64,000 bases of DNA from Arachidicoccus sp. (GTDB lineage: Bacteria > Bacteroidota > Bacteroidia > Chitinophagales > Chitinophagaceae). The stretch lies in NCBI GenBank assembly GCA_028283605.1, contig JAPWKH010000021.1, forward strand, positions 17,420 through 81,419. The letters are read 5' to 3'. The notes under the pieces were generated by a model. That model ran no database searches, had not been told where the DNA came from, and saw only the letters and a program-made list of their open reading frames with translations. Position numbers and translations under genes: made by a program. Of this stretch, positions 26,392 to 34,554 are shown piece by piece (position 1 is the first letter of the stretch; each line of letters starts with the position of its first letter).

Positions 26392-27026
26392 AAAGTTGCT
26401 GAAATGAAACAATAAAATCGAGCGCCGACTAAAACAAGTGCCGTATTCCAAAGACGATGTTTTGGCGTAGTACAACGATTGCAACAGCCTGTCTTTCGTT
26501 CTTACTGAAAGGAAGCAACATGGGAAAAGGTTATACAAGTATATACGAGGAGAAGTTACTGGTTAATATCACTTAAAAACGCTTTACCGCGAGGTATCTT
26601 CGTTTGTAAGCAGGACTTGACAGAGCGCAAAGAAAAAGATATAATATAGGAAATTTCGGATTTGGTGAATCAGAAAGCAGCTATAAAGTTTTTCAAAAGT
26701 TTTGAATCAAATTTTCCTTTAAAGTAAGACAGGAAAAGAATGCTTGATGTATATGTATTGAAAATAACTCTCAACGCAACAGAAAAAGTACAGCTTGTTT
26801 TCCCAGGGTGCGGTTTGAGCCCTCGTGAACACAGTTTCTTCCACGAACTTTTCCCGTGGCAGCAGGTTTAAAGTTATATTACGTGAGCTAAGCGATTGGT
26901 TTAACCGTTGAGAAAACAAAAAGAGAAATGCCTGTGATTGTGTATTACAAGTAGACGTTTGCGATTTCGTAGGTTCCCGCCTACACAAGAATGATGGCAA
27001 ATGTGTTCAAATATCACAATTTTACA
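26392..27026. other. Gene-free stretch after the truncated TlpA-like gene
   Basis: 635 bp without a recognisable gene. All frames are broken by stops and the 93-codon minus frame at 26719-27000 has no protein-like composition I recognise. The right end carries a CCCGCCTACACAAGAATGA-like fragment reminiscent of the palindromic intergenic repeats at 38.4 kb. It is best read as a decayed gene remnant plus intergenic DNA. Confidence 0.5.
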
Positions 27027-27890
27027 TCAACTCCATTCTTCGCGCGCTTCTTTGTTTTTCATTTTTTTTGCGGCGCTTTTGGATACAGCAACCCCGATTT
27101 CATATAATGCCATCAAAGGAATAAAAACAATGGTTTGACTTATCCAATCAGGACTTGGTGTTATAAAGGCTGCGACTATCAATAATATTACAATCGCATA
27201 GCGGCGCTTGCTTGTCAAAAATTTGGGAGTAATGATTCCTACTCTTGTTAATACAAAAGCCAGTACAGGCAATTCAAAAGCTATGCCACAACCGAGTATT
27301 ATATTAGTCAGATTTTTTAAATAATCATTTAGCGTAGGGTGCGTTTCTATCGAACCGGGCAAATCACTTATCTGGAAATTTGCCAAAAAGCTGAAAGTAA
27401 AAGGGCCTAACACAAAAAAACCAAATGCAGCACCGGCAAAGAAAAAGAATGATACCCAAAATATAGCAAAGCGGCTTCCTTTCAATTCATTATCTTTCAA
27501 AGCGGGTTTGGTAAACTGCCAAAATTCCCAGAAGATATAAGGAAATGCAGCAATGAGCCCGCCAACAAAGGCAATGGTAAATGCGCCCAAAAATTGCCCG
27601 GCATAAGTAGTTGTTTGCATGGTTACTTTTACCGGCTGCATGCAAAGTGATGGCACATGCAATATGTCGCCAAGTTTGCAAAATAATTTATAGCTTATGA
27701 AATCCGGATTGATAGGTCCTTCGATAATATTGGCAAATACCCATCCGTGAAAAGAAAAAATCACAATGGCCAGAACGATAATTGCAATAAGCGAGCGAAT
27801 GATATGCCATCTTAACGCTTCCAAATGATCGATGAATGGCATTTCTCCCGAGTCTGTTCCGCCCCTTCGATTTAAAAACCTTTGCAGCAT
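27027..27890 (-). CDS. tatC: Twin-arginine translocase subunit TatC
   Basis: 287-residue TatC, the core receptor of the Tat pathway that exports folded proteins. The N-terminal cytoplasmic motif MPFIDHLEALRWHIIRSL (SHLxELRxR type, signal-peptide binding) is at ~17-35. Six transmembrane segments follow. Family phrases include PYIFWEFWQFTKPALKDNEL in the first cytoplasmic loop, the FELPVLAFVLTRVGIIT stretch and ITPSPDWISQTIVFIPLMALYEIGV near the end. A longer periplasmic loop between TM1 and TM2 is usual in Bacteroidota. It lies 102 bp downstream of a DUF1501 gene whose product carries a Tat-like signal. Confidence 0.96.
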   Translation of the reverse strand: MLQRFLNRRGGTDSGEMPFIDHLEALRWHIIRSLIAIIVLAIVIFSFHGWVFANIIEGPINPDFISYKLFCKLGDILHVPSLCMQPVKVTMQTTTYAGQFLGAFTIAFVGGLIAAFPYIFWEFWQFTKPALKDNELKGSRFAIFWVSFFFFAGAAFGFFVLGPFTFSFLANFQISDLPGSIETHPTLNDYLKNLTNIILGCGIAFELPVLAFVLTRVGIITPKFLTSKRRYAIVILLIVAAFITPSPDWISQTIVFIPLMALYEIGVAVSKSAAKKMKNKEAREEWS

Positions 27891-27992
27891 GTACTTCTTT
27901 AAAATTGAGCGCCAAAGGTAATTATGTAAATTTAATTAACCGATGAAAAATTCTTTGCTAAATATAATAATTTAAAAAAGGCAATTGAATAT

Positions 27993-29195
27993 TTATATAA
28001 AATTCAAATAATCGTATTTGTGTTGCAGTATAGCAGCGTCATCTGCGTTTAGCCATTTTTTTAAAATCGTAGCATATACCTGTTTGAAATCTACTTGGTA
28101 AATAAGGTCGCCGTTATCTAATTTATTAAGATCGGGCATTGCATTTATCAATCCTTTTTGCTTTAACGCACCGCTGATTAAAAACATATTATTTGCCGTT
28201 CCGTGATCTGTTCCATTGGCTGCATTTTGCGCTACCCTTCTTCCAAATTCGCTGAAAGTAAAAAGCAGCACATCGTTAAATTTATTATTTGCCTGCAAAT
28301 CTTTTACAAAAGCGCTCACAGCATTATTAAGCTGGGTAAATAATTCGTTTTGCCTTTCTTGCTGATTTACGTGCGTATCAAAACTTCCAATGCTTACATA
28401 ATAAACTTTGGTGTTGATTTCCGACATGATTAATGAGGCTATTGTTTTTAAATTATTTCCTAATTGCGTTTTTGGATAAACCCCTTTTGAAATTCCGGTT
28501 TTGCTTTCTTTGTATATATAATCTGCGCTGCTTAATGTCTCTGCCATTGTTTTGTATAAGTAATCGGCAGTATTGTGCGCATGTTCGGCTTCGTGCGAAG
28601 CAAGCAAGTTGTTGTAATATTTTTCTTTACTATTGTTATATAACTGCTGTGGGTTTTTTACTGCTATTCCTTTGTAATTATTTCCTTTTAAAGCCAAACT
28701 CAGTACATCATCCACCTCAAGCGCCTGCACCGGCATTTTGCAGTTTTCACAAGTCTCATCGAGATAGCGGCCGAGCCAGCCCGTTTGCCATATTTCTTTA
28801 CTTGAACTTGCGCTTTGCCAAATATCCATACTGCGGAAATGGCTTCTGTCGGGATCGGGATAGCCTACATTGTTCAGTATTGCCAGTGAACCTTCGTCAT
28901 ATAAATTTTTAAAGCCGGTTAAAGCCGGGTGCAAGGCTGCTTCATCATTGAGAATATTTACCTTCTGCTGTTTAAATCCTATAACAGGGCGCGAACGATG
29001 ATATATATCGTTTTGGAATGGAATAACGGTGTTTAATCCGTCATTGCCGCCGGAAAGCTGAATTACAACTACCGACTTATTGTTTAATTGCGCCAAGCTT
29101 TTATTCTTATATAATGCTTTTACAAATTTCGGCAGCATCATCGATGCCGTTGCCATAGAGCCTATTTGGAGAAAATCACGTCTTTTAATCAACAT
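27993..29195 (-). CDS. DUF1501 protein with twin-arginine signal
   Basis: 400-residue exported protein of the DUF1501 family (alkaline-phosphatase-like fold). The N-terminus KRRDFLQIGSMATASMMLP carries a Tat motif (RRDFLQ, residues 5-10) and a hydrophobic segment. The body contains VVIQLSGGNDGLNTVIPF, RSHFRSMDIWQSAS and, near the end, TFSEFGRRVAQNAANGTDHGTANNMFLISG. These Asp/His/Asn-rich motifs match the metal-site positions of the superfamily. It is 15 bp downstream of a DUF1800 gene; the DUF1800-DUF1501 pair is a recurrent two-gene unit in environmental bacteria, whose function is not established. tatC follows on the same strand. Confidence 0.9.
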   Translation of the reverse strand: MLIKRRDFLQIGSMATASMMLPKFVKALYKNKSLAQLNNKSVVVIQLSGGNDGLNTVIPFQNDIYHRSRPVIGFKQQKVNILNDEAALHPALTGFKNLYDEGSLAILNNVGYPDPDRSHFRSMDIWQSASSSKEIWQTGWLGRYLDETCENCKMPVQALEVDDVLSLALKGNNYKGIAVKNPQQLYNNSKEKYYNNLLASHEAEHAHNTADYLYKTMAETLSSADYIYKESKTGISKGVYPKTQLGNNLKTIASLIMSEINTKVYYVSIGSFDTHVNQQERQNELFTQLNNAVSAFVKDLQANNKFNDVLLFTFSEFGRRVAQNAANGTDHGTANNMFLISGALKQKGLINAMPDLNKLDNGDLIYQVDFKQVYATILKKWLNADDAAILQHKYDYLNFI

Positions 29196-29210
29196 GGTAT
29201 AAAATTTATA

Positions 29211-30680
29211 TTAGCAAAGTTGAAATTCCGGAGTGCTCATTAAAGCGATCGTTACGCTTTTTATGTATTCTTCTTTATTACTGATGTTTTCTTTGGCTTT
29301 TAATGCATTCTCGGCTACAGATTGCCTTTCTGAAGCCAGTATTAGTTGGGAAATTTTTTGATACAGATCTTCTTGTCCGGTTTTTTCATATAGAGAAAAA
29401 TATTTATTCCAGTTAATAACTGCATTCACATTATAGCTGCCTCTGTAATTTCCTTTTTTTATTTTAACCGCCTCTTTGGCATCGGTAATTTTTCCTGCGC
29501 CCATTTGTATATCATCGTCGGTTTTTGTGCTGATATGGAAAAATTCATCGTCCTGAATCAATTGCGGAATTTTTAACCGAAGCATTAACGAAGAGCTATC
29601 GATCCAGCTTGTGCCTCCCGGCCAGCCTGCAACATTTGGCGGATAAAAAGGCTGTTGCCCCAATGCATTGTTGAATACCAACAATATTTTTGGATTTTCA
29701 ATATACATCGGCAACGCACGTTGAATGCTTGCCGTAAGCTGAACCGGAGATTTAATAATATTGCCAATGTTTTTTTCATCATAAAACCAATCTGCGTCAA
29801 AAATATTCATAAGCAGATCGTTGATATTATAATTCGATTGATAAAATTTTTCTGCCAATTGATTTACATGCGTTTCGTCTGGCGCATCATTTACAAAATA
29901 GCGATACAATTTTCGTGTAATGAATTGAGCACATACTTTTTTTTCCAATAGAATGTTCAAAATATCATCTCCATTAAAGTTGCCCGTTTTTCCCAAAAAC
30001 TTTTTTGATCCCGTATCGTGTACTTTTTCATTAAAACTAAAGTTGCCGGTTTTATCATACATCCAGCCTGTAAATGCTCGCGCACCTTGCTTTACATCAT
30101 CTTCCGTATAATTTCCTCTTCCCAAAGTAAAGAGTTCCATTACCTCTCTGGCAAAATTTTCATTCGGATGTTCTTTTCTGTTTTGTTGATTATTTAAAAA
30201 GCTGAGCATTGCCGGCGTTTTGCTGACTTCTCGCAATAAGTCGCCAAAATTTCCCAATGCATTTTTTCTGATAATTTCCAACAGCTCTTGCTGCTGATAT
30301 GCATTTTGAACCCTGCATGCAAAATGTCCGTGCCAAAACAATGCGGTTTTTTCTCTTAGCTGGTCTTCGCCATTTACCATTTGGTTCATCCACTGTATGG
30401 TAAGATCCTGAAGCTTGCGAACCTGATTTCTATTGATTTCCATTCTTTCAAATGGTGTGAGTTGCTTTTTGTTTTTTAATCCCGAATGAATATACTCATC
30501 GTTATAAACAACAGTAAACTTTGCAGGAACTTTGGATGATTTGGTGTTTATCTGCTGCTGTAATTCATTTAAAGAAAAGGTTCCAATATCAGAGAAATCT
30601 TGCGGATTGATGCCGAATGTTGCACGGCTTAATAAATGTAATTTATTTTTTAAAGTGGACTTTGCCATAATGAAAGCCAT
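29211..30680 (-). CDS. DUF1800-family protein
   Basis: 489-residue protein of the DUF1800 family, partner of the DUF1501 gene 15 bp downstream. Landmarks are LLSRATFGINPQDF at the N-terminus, TALFWHGHFACRVQNAYQ at ~110, NENFAREVMELFTLGRGNYTEDDVKQGARAFTGW at ~175-210 and a late PPNVAGWPGGTSWIDSSSL at ~345. This set and order is diagnostic. No clear signal peptide is present, so export may depend on its partner or it may be cytoplasmic. The family's biochemical role is unknown to me. An alternative start 12 bp downstream (MAKSTLKNKL) is equally plausible. Confidence 0.9.
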   Translation of the reverse strand: MAFIMAKSTLKNKLHLLSRATFGINPQDFSDIGTFSLNELQQQINTKSSKVPAKFTVVYNDEYIHSGLKNKKQLTPFERMEINRNQVRKLQDLTIQWMNQMVNGEDQLREKTALFWHGHFACRVQNAYQQQELLEIIRKNALGNFGDLLREVSKTPAMLSFLNNQQNRKEHPNENFAREVMELFTLGRGNYTEDDVKQGARAFTGWMYDKTGNFSFNEKVHDTGSKKFLGKTGNFNGDDILNILLEKKVCAQFITRKLYRYFVNDAPDETHVNQLAEKFYQSNYNINDLLMNIFDADWFYDEKNIGNIIKSPVQLTASIQRALPMYIENPKILLVFNNALGQQPFYPPNVAGWPGGTSWIDSSSLMLRLKIPQLIQDDEFFHISTKTDDDIQMGAGKITDAKEAVKIKKGNYRGSYNVNAVINWNKYFSLYEKTGQEDLYQKISQLILASERQSVAENALKAKENISNKEEYIKSVTIALMSTPEFQLC

Positions 30681-30851
30681 TTAGAGAAAGAAAAAATGAT
30701 AGACTGAAACCAAAACGTAGGTTTAAAGTTAATGAATATTAGTATTTGCATCTTTTAAATAAACAATTTTAGCAAATCATATTGTTCGAATCTGAATCCG
30801 CATGACCTTCAGCTATGATTTATTGCTATATTCGCTCGTTAATTATTTTTC

Positions 30852-31385
30852 ATGGGTAAATTTTGTTTCAAATTCTGTGGATATCTCTCTGTAATTCTAT
30901 TTTTTACAGGCTGTGGCGTATATTCTTTTCGCGATGTAGGCTCTATTCCAGATGGCGTAAAAACAGTGAAAATTGCTTATATTGATAATCGTGCGCCTTA
31001 TATCAACACAAATCTCGCGCCGCAGCTAAATGATGCTTTTGTAAAAATAGTGGCCAATCAAACTAAACTCAGGCGAATCGATGATGATAATGCCAATTAT
31101 GTAATCAATGCTACCATTAATCAATACAGCGTAAGCACATCGGGCGTCTCTTCAAATTCGCAGGCAAGCCAGGACAGGCTTACGGTTGGCGTACATTTGG
31201 TATTGAATGAAAATTATACAGGTTCTGACGGAAAGCAAGTTCAGGATTCAAAAGAATTTGACGTGGCAGGCAATTATGATTTTGATGCAAATTTATCTTT
31301 GCAAACTGCAGAAACGAAATTGCTGTCGCAAATGGTAAAAGATCTGTCGGAGTCCATGTTCAATAAAATATTTTCTAACTGGTAA
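30852..31385 (+). CDS. lptE: LptE-family LPS-assembly lipoprotein
   Basis: 177-residue lipoprotein with lipobox LFFTGC (Cys at ~21). The mature part starts GVYSFRDVGSIPDGVKTVKI, with two-stranded alternation and a TLAPQLNDAFVKIV-type helix. That layout matches the LptE/RlpB fold as found in Bacteroidota, and the protein has the usual small size. LptE plugs the LptD barrel that inserts LPS into the outer membrane. LptD is not adjacent. It leads a run of rightward genes (TPR-like protein 10 bp on, secG, mltG), all envelope-related. Sequence divergence of LptE is high, so the symbol rests on fold-level features and common Bacteroidota context. Confidence 0.82.
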   Translation: MGKFCFKFCGYLSVILFFTGCGVYSFRDVGSIPDGVKTVKIAYIDNRAPYINTNLAPQLNDAFVKIVANQTKLRRIDDDNANYVINATINQYSVSTSGVSSNSQASQDRLTVGVHLVLNENYTGSDGKQVQDSKEFDVAGNYDFDANLSLQTAETKLLSQMVKDLSESMFNKIFSNW

Positions 31386-31394
31386 TCTTTTTCG

Positions 31395-32150
31395 ATGGAA
31401 TTACAAGATACTATTACGTCTTTTGCCTTGCATAAAAATTCTTTTGTAGATACAGGCGCTTCGGAATTGAAAAAAATAATTGAAGAACATCCGGCGTTTG
31501 GCGCAGCGCAATTATTTTACACAAAAAAAATAAAGGAAAAAGACAATGCACTTTTTTTAGAACACGCCCCAAAAACAGCATTGCGTTTTGGTAATATTTT
31601 TTGGCTTAATTATCTTTTATCCGATATTGAAAGTGATATAAAATATACCGAAGAAGAACCCGCTTCCTTGCAGGAAGAAAATTCCGAAACCGATCTTGCC
31701 GGTAATGAAAAAATAATAGAAAAAAAACTGTCGGCAATGCTTGCATCACAGGCAAAGGATTTTGCAAAGCCCGCAAATCCGGACGATTCGTTGGCTATTG
31801 ATACAGAGCCTTTGTATAAAAAAGATTATTTTGCTTCACAGGGAATTTCACTTATTCAATCACAGGATGCCTTTGGCAAGAAAGTAAAAAAATTTACAGA
31901 ATGGTTAAAAGATATTAAGAAAGCTTCTCCCGGCGCACCGCAGTTGAATACAACGGAAGAAGAGGAAAAGCGTGCCGCAGCGCAGGCAACCGCTTCGTTG
32001 AAAATAGAAGAAGTTGTAACCGAACCAATGGCTGAAGTGCTGGCACAGCAAGGGAAAAAAGCGCAGGCTGTAGATTTATACAAAAAATTAAGTTTGATTT
32101 ATCCCGAAAAATCAGCTTATTTTGCAGCCAAAATAAATTCTTTACAATAA
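31395..32150 (+). CDS. Uncharacterised protein with C-terminal TPR-like repeat
   Basis: 251-residue soluble protein without signal or TM segments. The N-terminal ~70 residues are helical (SFVDTGASELKKIIEEHPAFGAAQLFYTKK). An acidic linker rich in Glu and Ser (~80-150) follows. The last ~45 residues (MAEVLAQQGKKAQAVDLYKKLSLIYPEKSAYFAAKI) form one TPR-like helix pair. Position between lptE (9 bp upstream) and secG (14 bp downstream) suggests a conserved envelope or secretion operon, so an adaptor role is possible. I do not recognise a named family. Function is unknown. Confidence 0.75.
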   Translation: MELQDTITSFALHKNSFVDTGASELKKIIEEHPAFGAAQLFYTKKIKEKDNALFLEHAPKTALRFGNIFWLNYLLSDIESDIKYTEEEPASLQEENSETDLAGNEKIIEKKLSAMLASQAKDFAKPANPDDSLAIDTEPLYKKDYFASQGISLIQSQDAFGKKVKKFTEWLKDIKKASPGAPQLNTTEEEEKRAAAQATASLKIEEVVTEPMAEVLAQQGKKAQAVDLYKKLSLIYPEKSAYFAAKINSLQ

Positions 32151-32164
32151 TTGTTTAACATATC

Positions 32165-32467
32165 ATGGCGGTATTATTTTTTATATTGATTATTATTGCG
32201 TGTATTGTGCTCGCTTTTTTTGTTTTAATTCAAAATCCCGAAGGCGGCGGATTGTCGAGTTCTATCGGCGGTTTCAGCAACCAAATCATGGGCGTTAAAA
32301 AAACGAATAATGTTTTGGAAAGAGGCACATGGTTATTTGTTTCCATTGTAGGTTTGCTATGTATTATTTCAGTTTTTATATTCAGCGGCAAAAGCAATGT
32401 GAATGACAGTTCTCTGCAACAGCTGAATAATACAGGCGCTCCCGCTCAGCAGGCTCCTGCTAAATAA
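32165..32467 (+). CDS. secG: Preprotein translocase subunit SecG
   Basis: 100-residue SecG, the small accessory subunit of the SecYEG channel. TM1 (~2-22, LFFILIIIACIVLAFFVLIQ) is followed by the family motif NPEGGGLSSSIGGFSNQIMGVKK, then TM2 (~52-77, GTWLFVSIVGLLCIISVFIFSG) and a short Gln/Pro/Ala tail. This two-TM plan and the Gly-rich loop are diagnostic. It is 14 bp after the TPR-like gene and is followed by a terminator hairpin, closing the lptE-TPR-secG group. Confidence 0.95.
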   Translation: MAVLFFILIIIACIVLAFFVLIQNPEGGGLSSSIGGFSNQIMGVKKTNNVLERGTWLFVSIVGLLCIISVFIFSGKSNVNDSSLQQLNNTGAPAQQAPAK

Positions 32468-32495
32468 ATTTATTTATAAATTCATTTTTAATTAT

Positions 32496-32525
32496 ATCCC
32501 GGCTTCGAAACAGGCCGGGATTTTT
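32496..32525 (+). terminator. Terminator after secG
   Basis: ATCCCGGC (32496-32503) pairs with GCCGGGAT (32514-32521), followed by TTTTTC. Stem of 8 bp, GC-rich, 28 bp after the secG stop. Confidence 0.85.
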
Positions 32526-32558
32526 CATTATTTTGCAGTTGCTTAAATCATCCCCTTT

Positions 32559-33581
32559 ATGCGCGTTGTATTCAGAGTATTTATAATTGTTATATTCCTG
32601 GTTGTAGCAACTTCAGCTTGGCTGGTGTTTGCCGGAAATACTGCGTTTAATGGAAAACTGAAGCATCTTTACATTTATCCTTATTCTAAAAATTATGAAC
32701 AACAAATACAAAGCCAACTGGATTCAGGCAAAATAATCGATAATGTAAAAGTATTTCGTTTTCTTGCAGCGCGTTTTAATGTTTATAAAAATGTAACTCC
32801 CGGAAGATTTACCGTAAAAAAGGGTACAAGCGTTTACGGACTGCTGAAAATTTTGCTGGCCAATAAGCAAGACACAGTTCATTTTACCATAAAAAGAGTA
32901 CGGACTTTAGAGGGCTTTGCCGGAATGTTAGGAAAAAATTTTATTGCCGATTCGGTAAGCAGCTTACAATTTCTTAGAAGCAACGATTCGCTGAAGCCTT
33001 TTGGCGTAGATACGTTTACGTTTATTTCTTTATTAATTCCCGGTACTTATGAGATGAAATGGCAATATACTATTCCTCAGATATTATCTGTTTTCCAAAA
33101 AGAAAAAGAAAATTTCTGGCAAAATAATCATCGTACAGAACGCGCAGCCGCACAAGGTTTAACGCCGGAAGAAGCAACTACGCTGGCCTCAATTGTGGAA
33201 GACGAAACGTTGAAAGACAGCGAAAAAGACACGATTGCAAGCGTTTATCTTAATCGCCTAAAAATAAATATGCCTTTGGCGGCAGACCCGACAATAAAAT
33301 TTGCTCTACGCAACTTTAATTTAAAAAGAATTTTGCTGGAAGAGCTGAAAGTGCAATCGCCTTATAACACATACGTAAACAAAGGTTTGCCGCCGGGACC
33401 GATTTGTACGCCGGATTCGCTCACAATCGAAGCCGTGCTGAATGCCCCGAAAACAAACTATTTATATTTTGTAGCAAAGCCCGATTTCAGCGGTTATCAC
33501 GATTTCAGCACAGACTATCAATCACATTTGCAAAAAGCAAAAGCATACCAGGAAGCATTGGACGAAAGAAATATCAAATAA
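32559..33581 (+). CDS. mltG: Endolytic peptidoglycan transglycosylase MltG
   Basis: 340-residue membrane-anchored lytic transglycosylase that cuts nascent glycan strands and so sets their length. One N-terminal TM (~5-26). A LysM-like region at ~60-105 (GRFTVKKGTSVYGLLKIL) is followed by the YceG catalytic domain. This contains EATTLASIVEDET with the catalytic Glu at ~213, then VYLNRLKINMPLAADPTIKFAL, SPYNTYVNKGLPPGPI and LYFVAKPDFSGYHDFSTDYQSH. Length is normal. Its stop lies just before a reading frame continuing into the YihY gene. Confidence 0.95.
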   Translation: MRVVFRVFIIVIFLVVATSAWLVFAGNTAFNGKLKHLYIYPYSKNYEQQIQSQLDSGKIIDNVKVFRFLAARFNVYKNVTPGRFTVKKGTSVYGLLKILLANKQDTVHFTIKRVRTLEGFAGMLGKNFIADSVSSLQFLRSNDSLKPFGVDTFTFISLLIPGTYEMKWQYTIPQILSVFQKEKENFWQNNHRTERAAAQGLTPEEATTLASIVEDETLKDSEKDTIASVYLNRLKINMPLAADPTIKFALRNFNLKRILLEELKVQSPYNTYVNKGLPPGPICTPDSLTIEAVLNAPKTNYLYFVAKPDFSGYHDFSTDYQSHLQKAKAYQEALDERNIK

Positions 33582-33651
33582 AAAATCTCTTCTGACTAAA
33601 CTTGAAAGGATATTACTCAATTCGCGTCCCGTAAAAATTATTAAAAAAATT

Positions 33652-34554
33652 TTGCGGAAAATGCACGTTCCTAGAAATGAGAAAATCAATTTTCTGGATG
33701 TGGTACGGTTGTTTGCATATCATATAAAACAGCAAGGGCTTACCATTAGAGCCGGTGCTATTTCATTTAATATATTAATTGCCATTCCTGCATGTCTTTT
33801 GTTTTTATTCACGCTCATTCCTTATCTCGGCAATTCCGGAGTGATGTATGGTGAAATGAAAAATACCATTTTGAGTTTTACACCCGACAGCGGCGCAAGA
33901 ATGCTTATGCTGAAATTCTTGGATAATATTTTTGTGAAAACAAAAAACGGATTTCTATCTATCGGTTTTTTATTGGCGCTTTTTTATTCATCCAATGCTA
34001 TGATGGGTATTATCCGCACATTTGACCGATCTGTAAAGAAAAGAGCAAGAACCAATTTTATAAAAAAGCGATTGCGGGCTATTCGTCTTACGTTAATTTT
34101 ATTCTTACTTTTTATTGGCACATTGATTATATCTTTCGGGCAAGGCATGCTTTTTCATCACATAATGCATTTGCTGCACATCAAAAATTTAAAAGTGCAA
34201 TGGCTGATAAAAAATTTAAGATGGGTCGTTATTGTAGCTTTATACTTTTTCAGCATTTCATTTATTTATAAATATGCGCCTACAGTTGCAAAGCGGAAAA
34301 AACTAATTTCGCTTGGCTCCGGTATTGCTACATTTTTATTAATATTTAGTACATCATTATTTACTTTCTGGGCGCAGAATTTTTCCAATTACAATAAATT
34401 CTACGGCACTATCGGCTCTGTACTGGTTATGATGATGCTGTTATATGTAAATTCGTTTATGTTACTCATGGGTTACGAGCTTGATTTGAGTATTGAGGAA
34501 TTGAGGGAAGAGGATAAGAAAGAAAAAAAATTAAGAAGAGAAAGCGTGTATTGA
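33652..34554 (+). CDS. YihY/BrkB-family membrane protein
   Basis: At least 300 residues, with about six transmembrane segments and the family phrases RAGAISFNILIAIPACLLFLFTLIPYLGNSG at ~40-70 and FYGTIGSVLVMMMLLYVNSFMLLMGYELDLSIEEL near the end. Formerly mis-annotated as ribonuclease BN; its role is unknown, perhaps transport or envelope. The start is uncertain. The first ATG is at 33661, TTG at 33652 is used here, and the frame stays open upstream with residues (KLERILLNSRPVKIIKK) that resemble the N-terminus of Bacteroidota homologues, yet no ATG precedes them. CTG at 33592 is the other candidate. The stop overlaps the next gene's ATG (TGATG). Confidence 0.85.
   Translation: MRKMHVPRNEKINFLDVVRLFAYHIKQQGLTIRAGAISFNILIAIPACLLFLFTLIPYLGNSGVMYGEMKNTILSFTPDSGARMLMLKFLDNIFVKTKNGFLSIGFLLALFYSSNAMMGIIRTFDRSVKKRARTNFIKKRLRAIRLTLILFLLFIGTLIISFGQGMLFHHIMHLLHIKNLKVQWLIKNLRWVVIVALYFFSISFIYKYAPTVAKRKKLISLGSGIATFLLIFSTSLFTFWAQNFSNYNKFYGTIGSVLVMMMLLYVNSFMLLMGYELDLSIEELREEDKKEKKLRRESVY

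Noticed and set aside
26719..27000. 93-codon minus-strand frame in the gene-free stretch
   Set aside because: Low-complexity, Cys/Phe/Ser-rich, no family resemblance or promoter. The region looks like decayed DNA.
28433..28912. 159-codon plus-strand frame opposite the DUF1501 gene
   Set aside because: Opposite strand of a conserved gene, Cys/Phe/Leu-rich as expected for a shadow; no start context or family.
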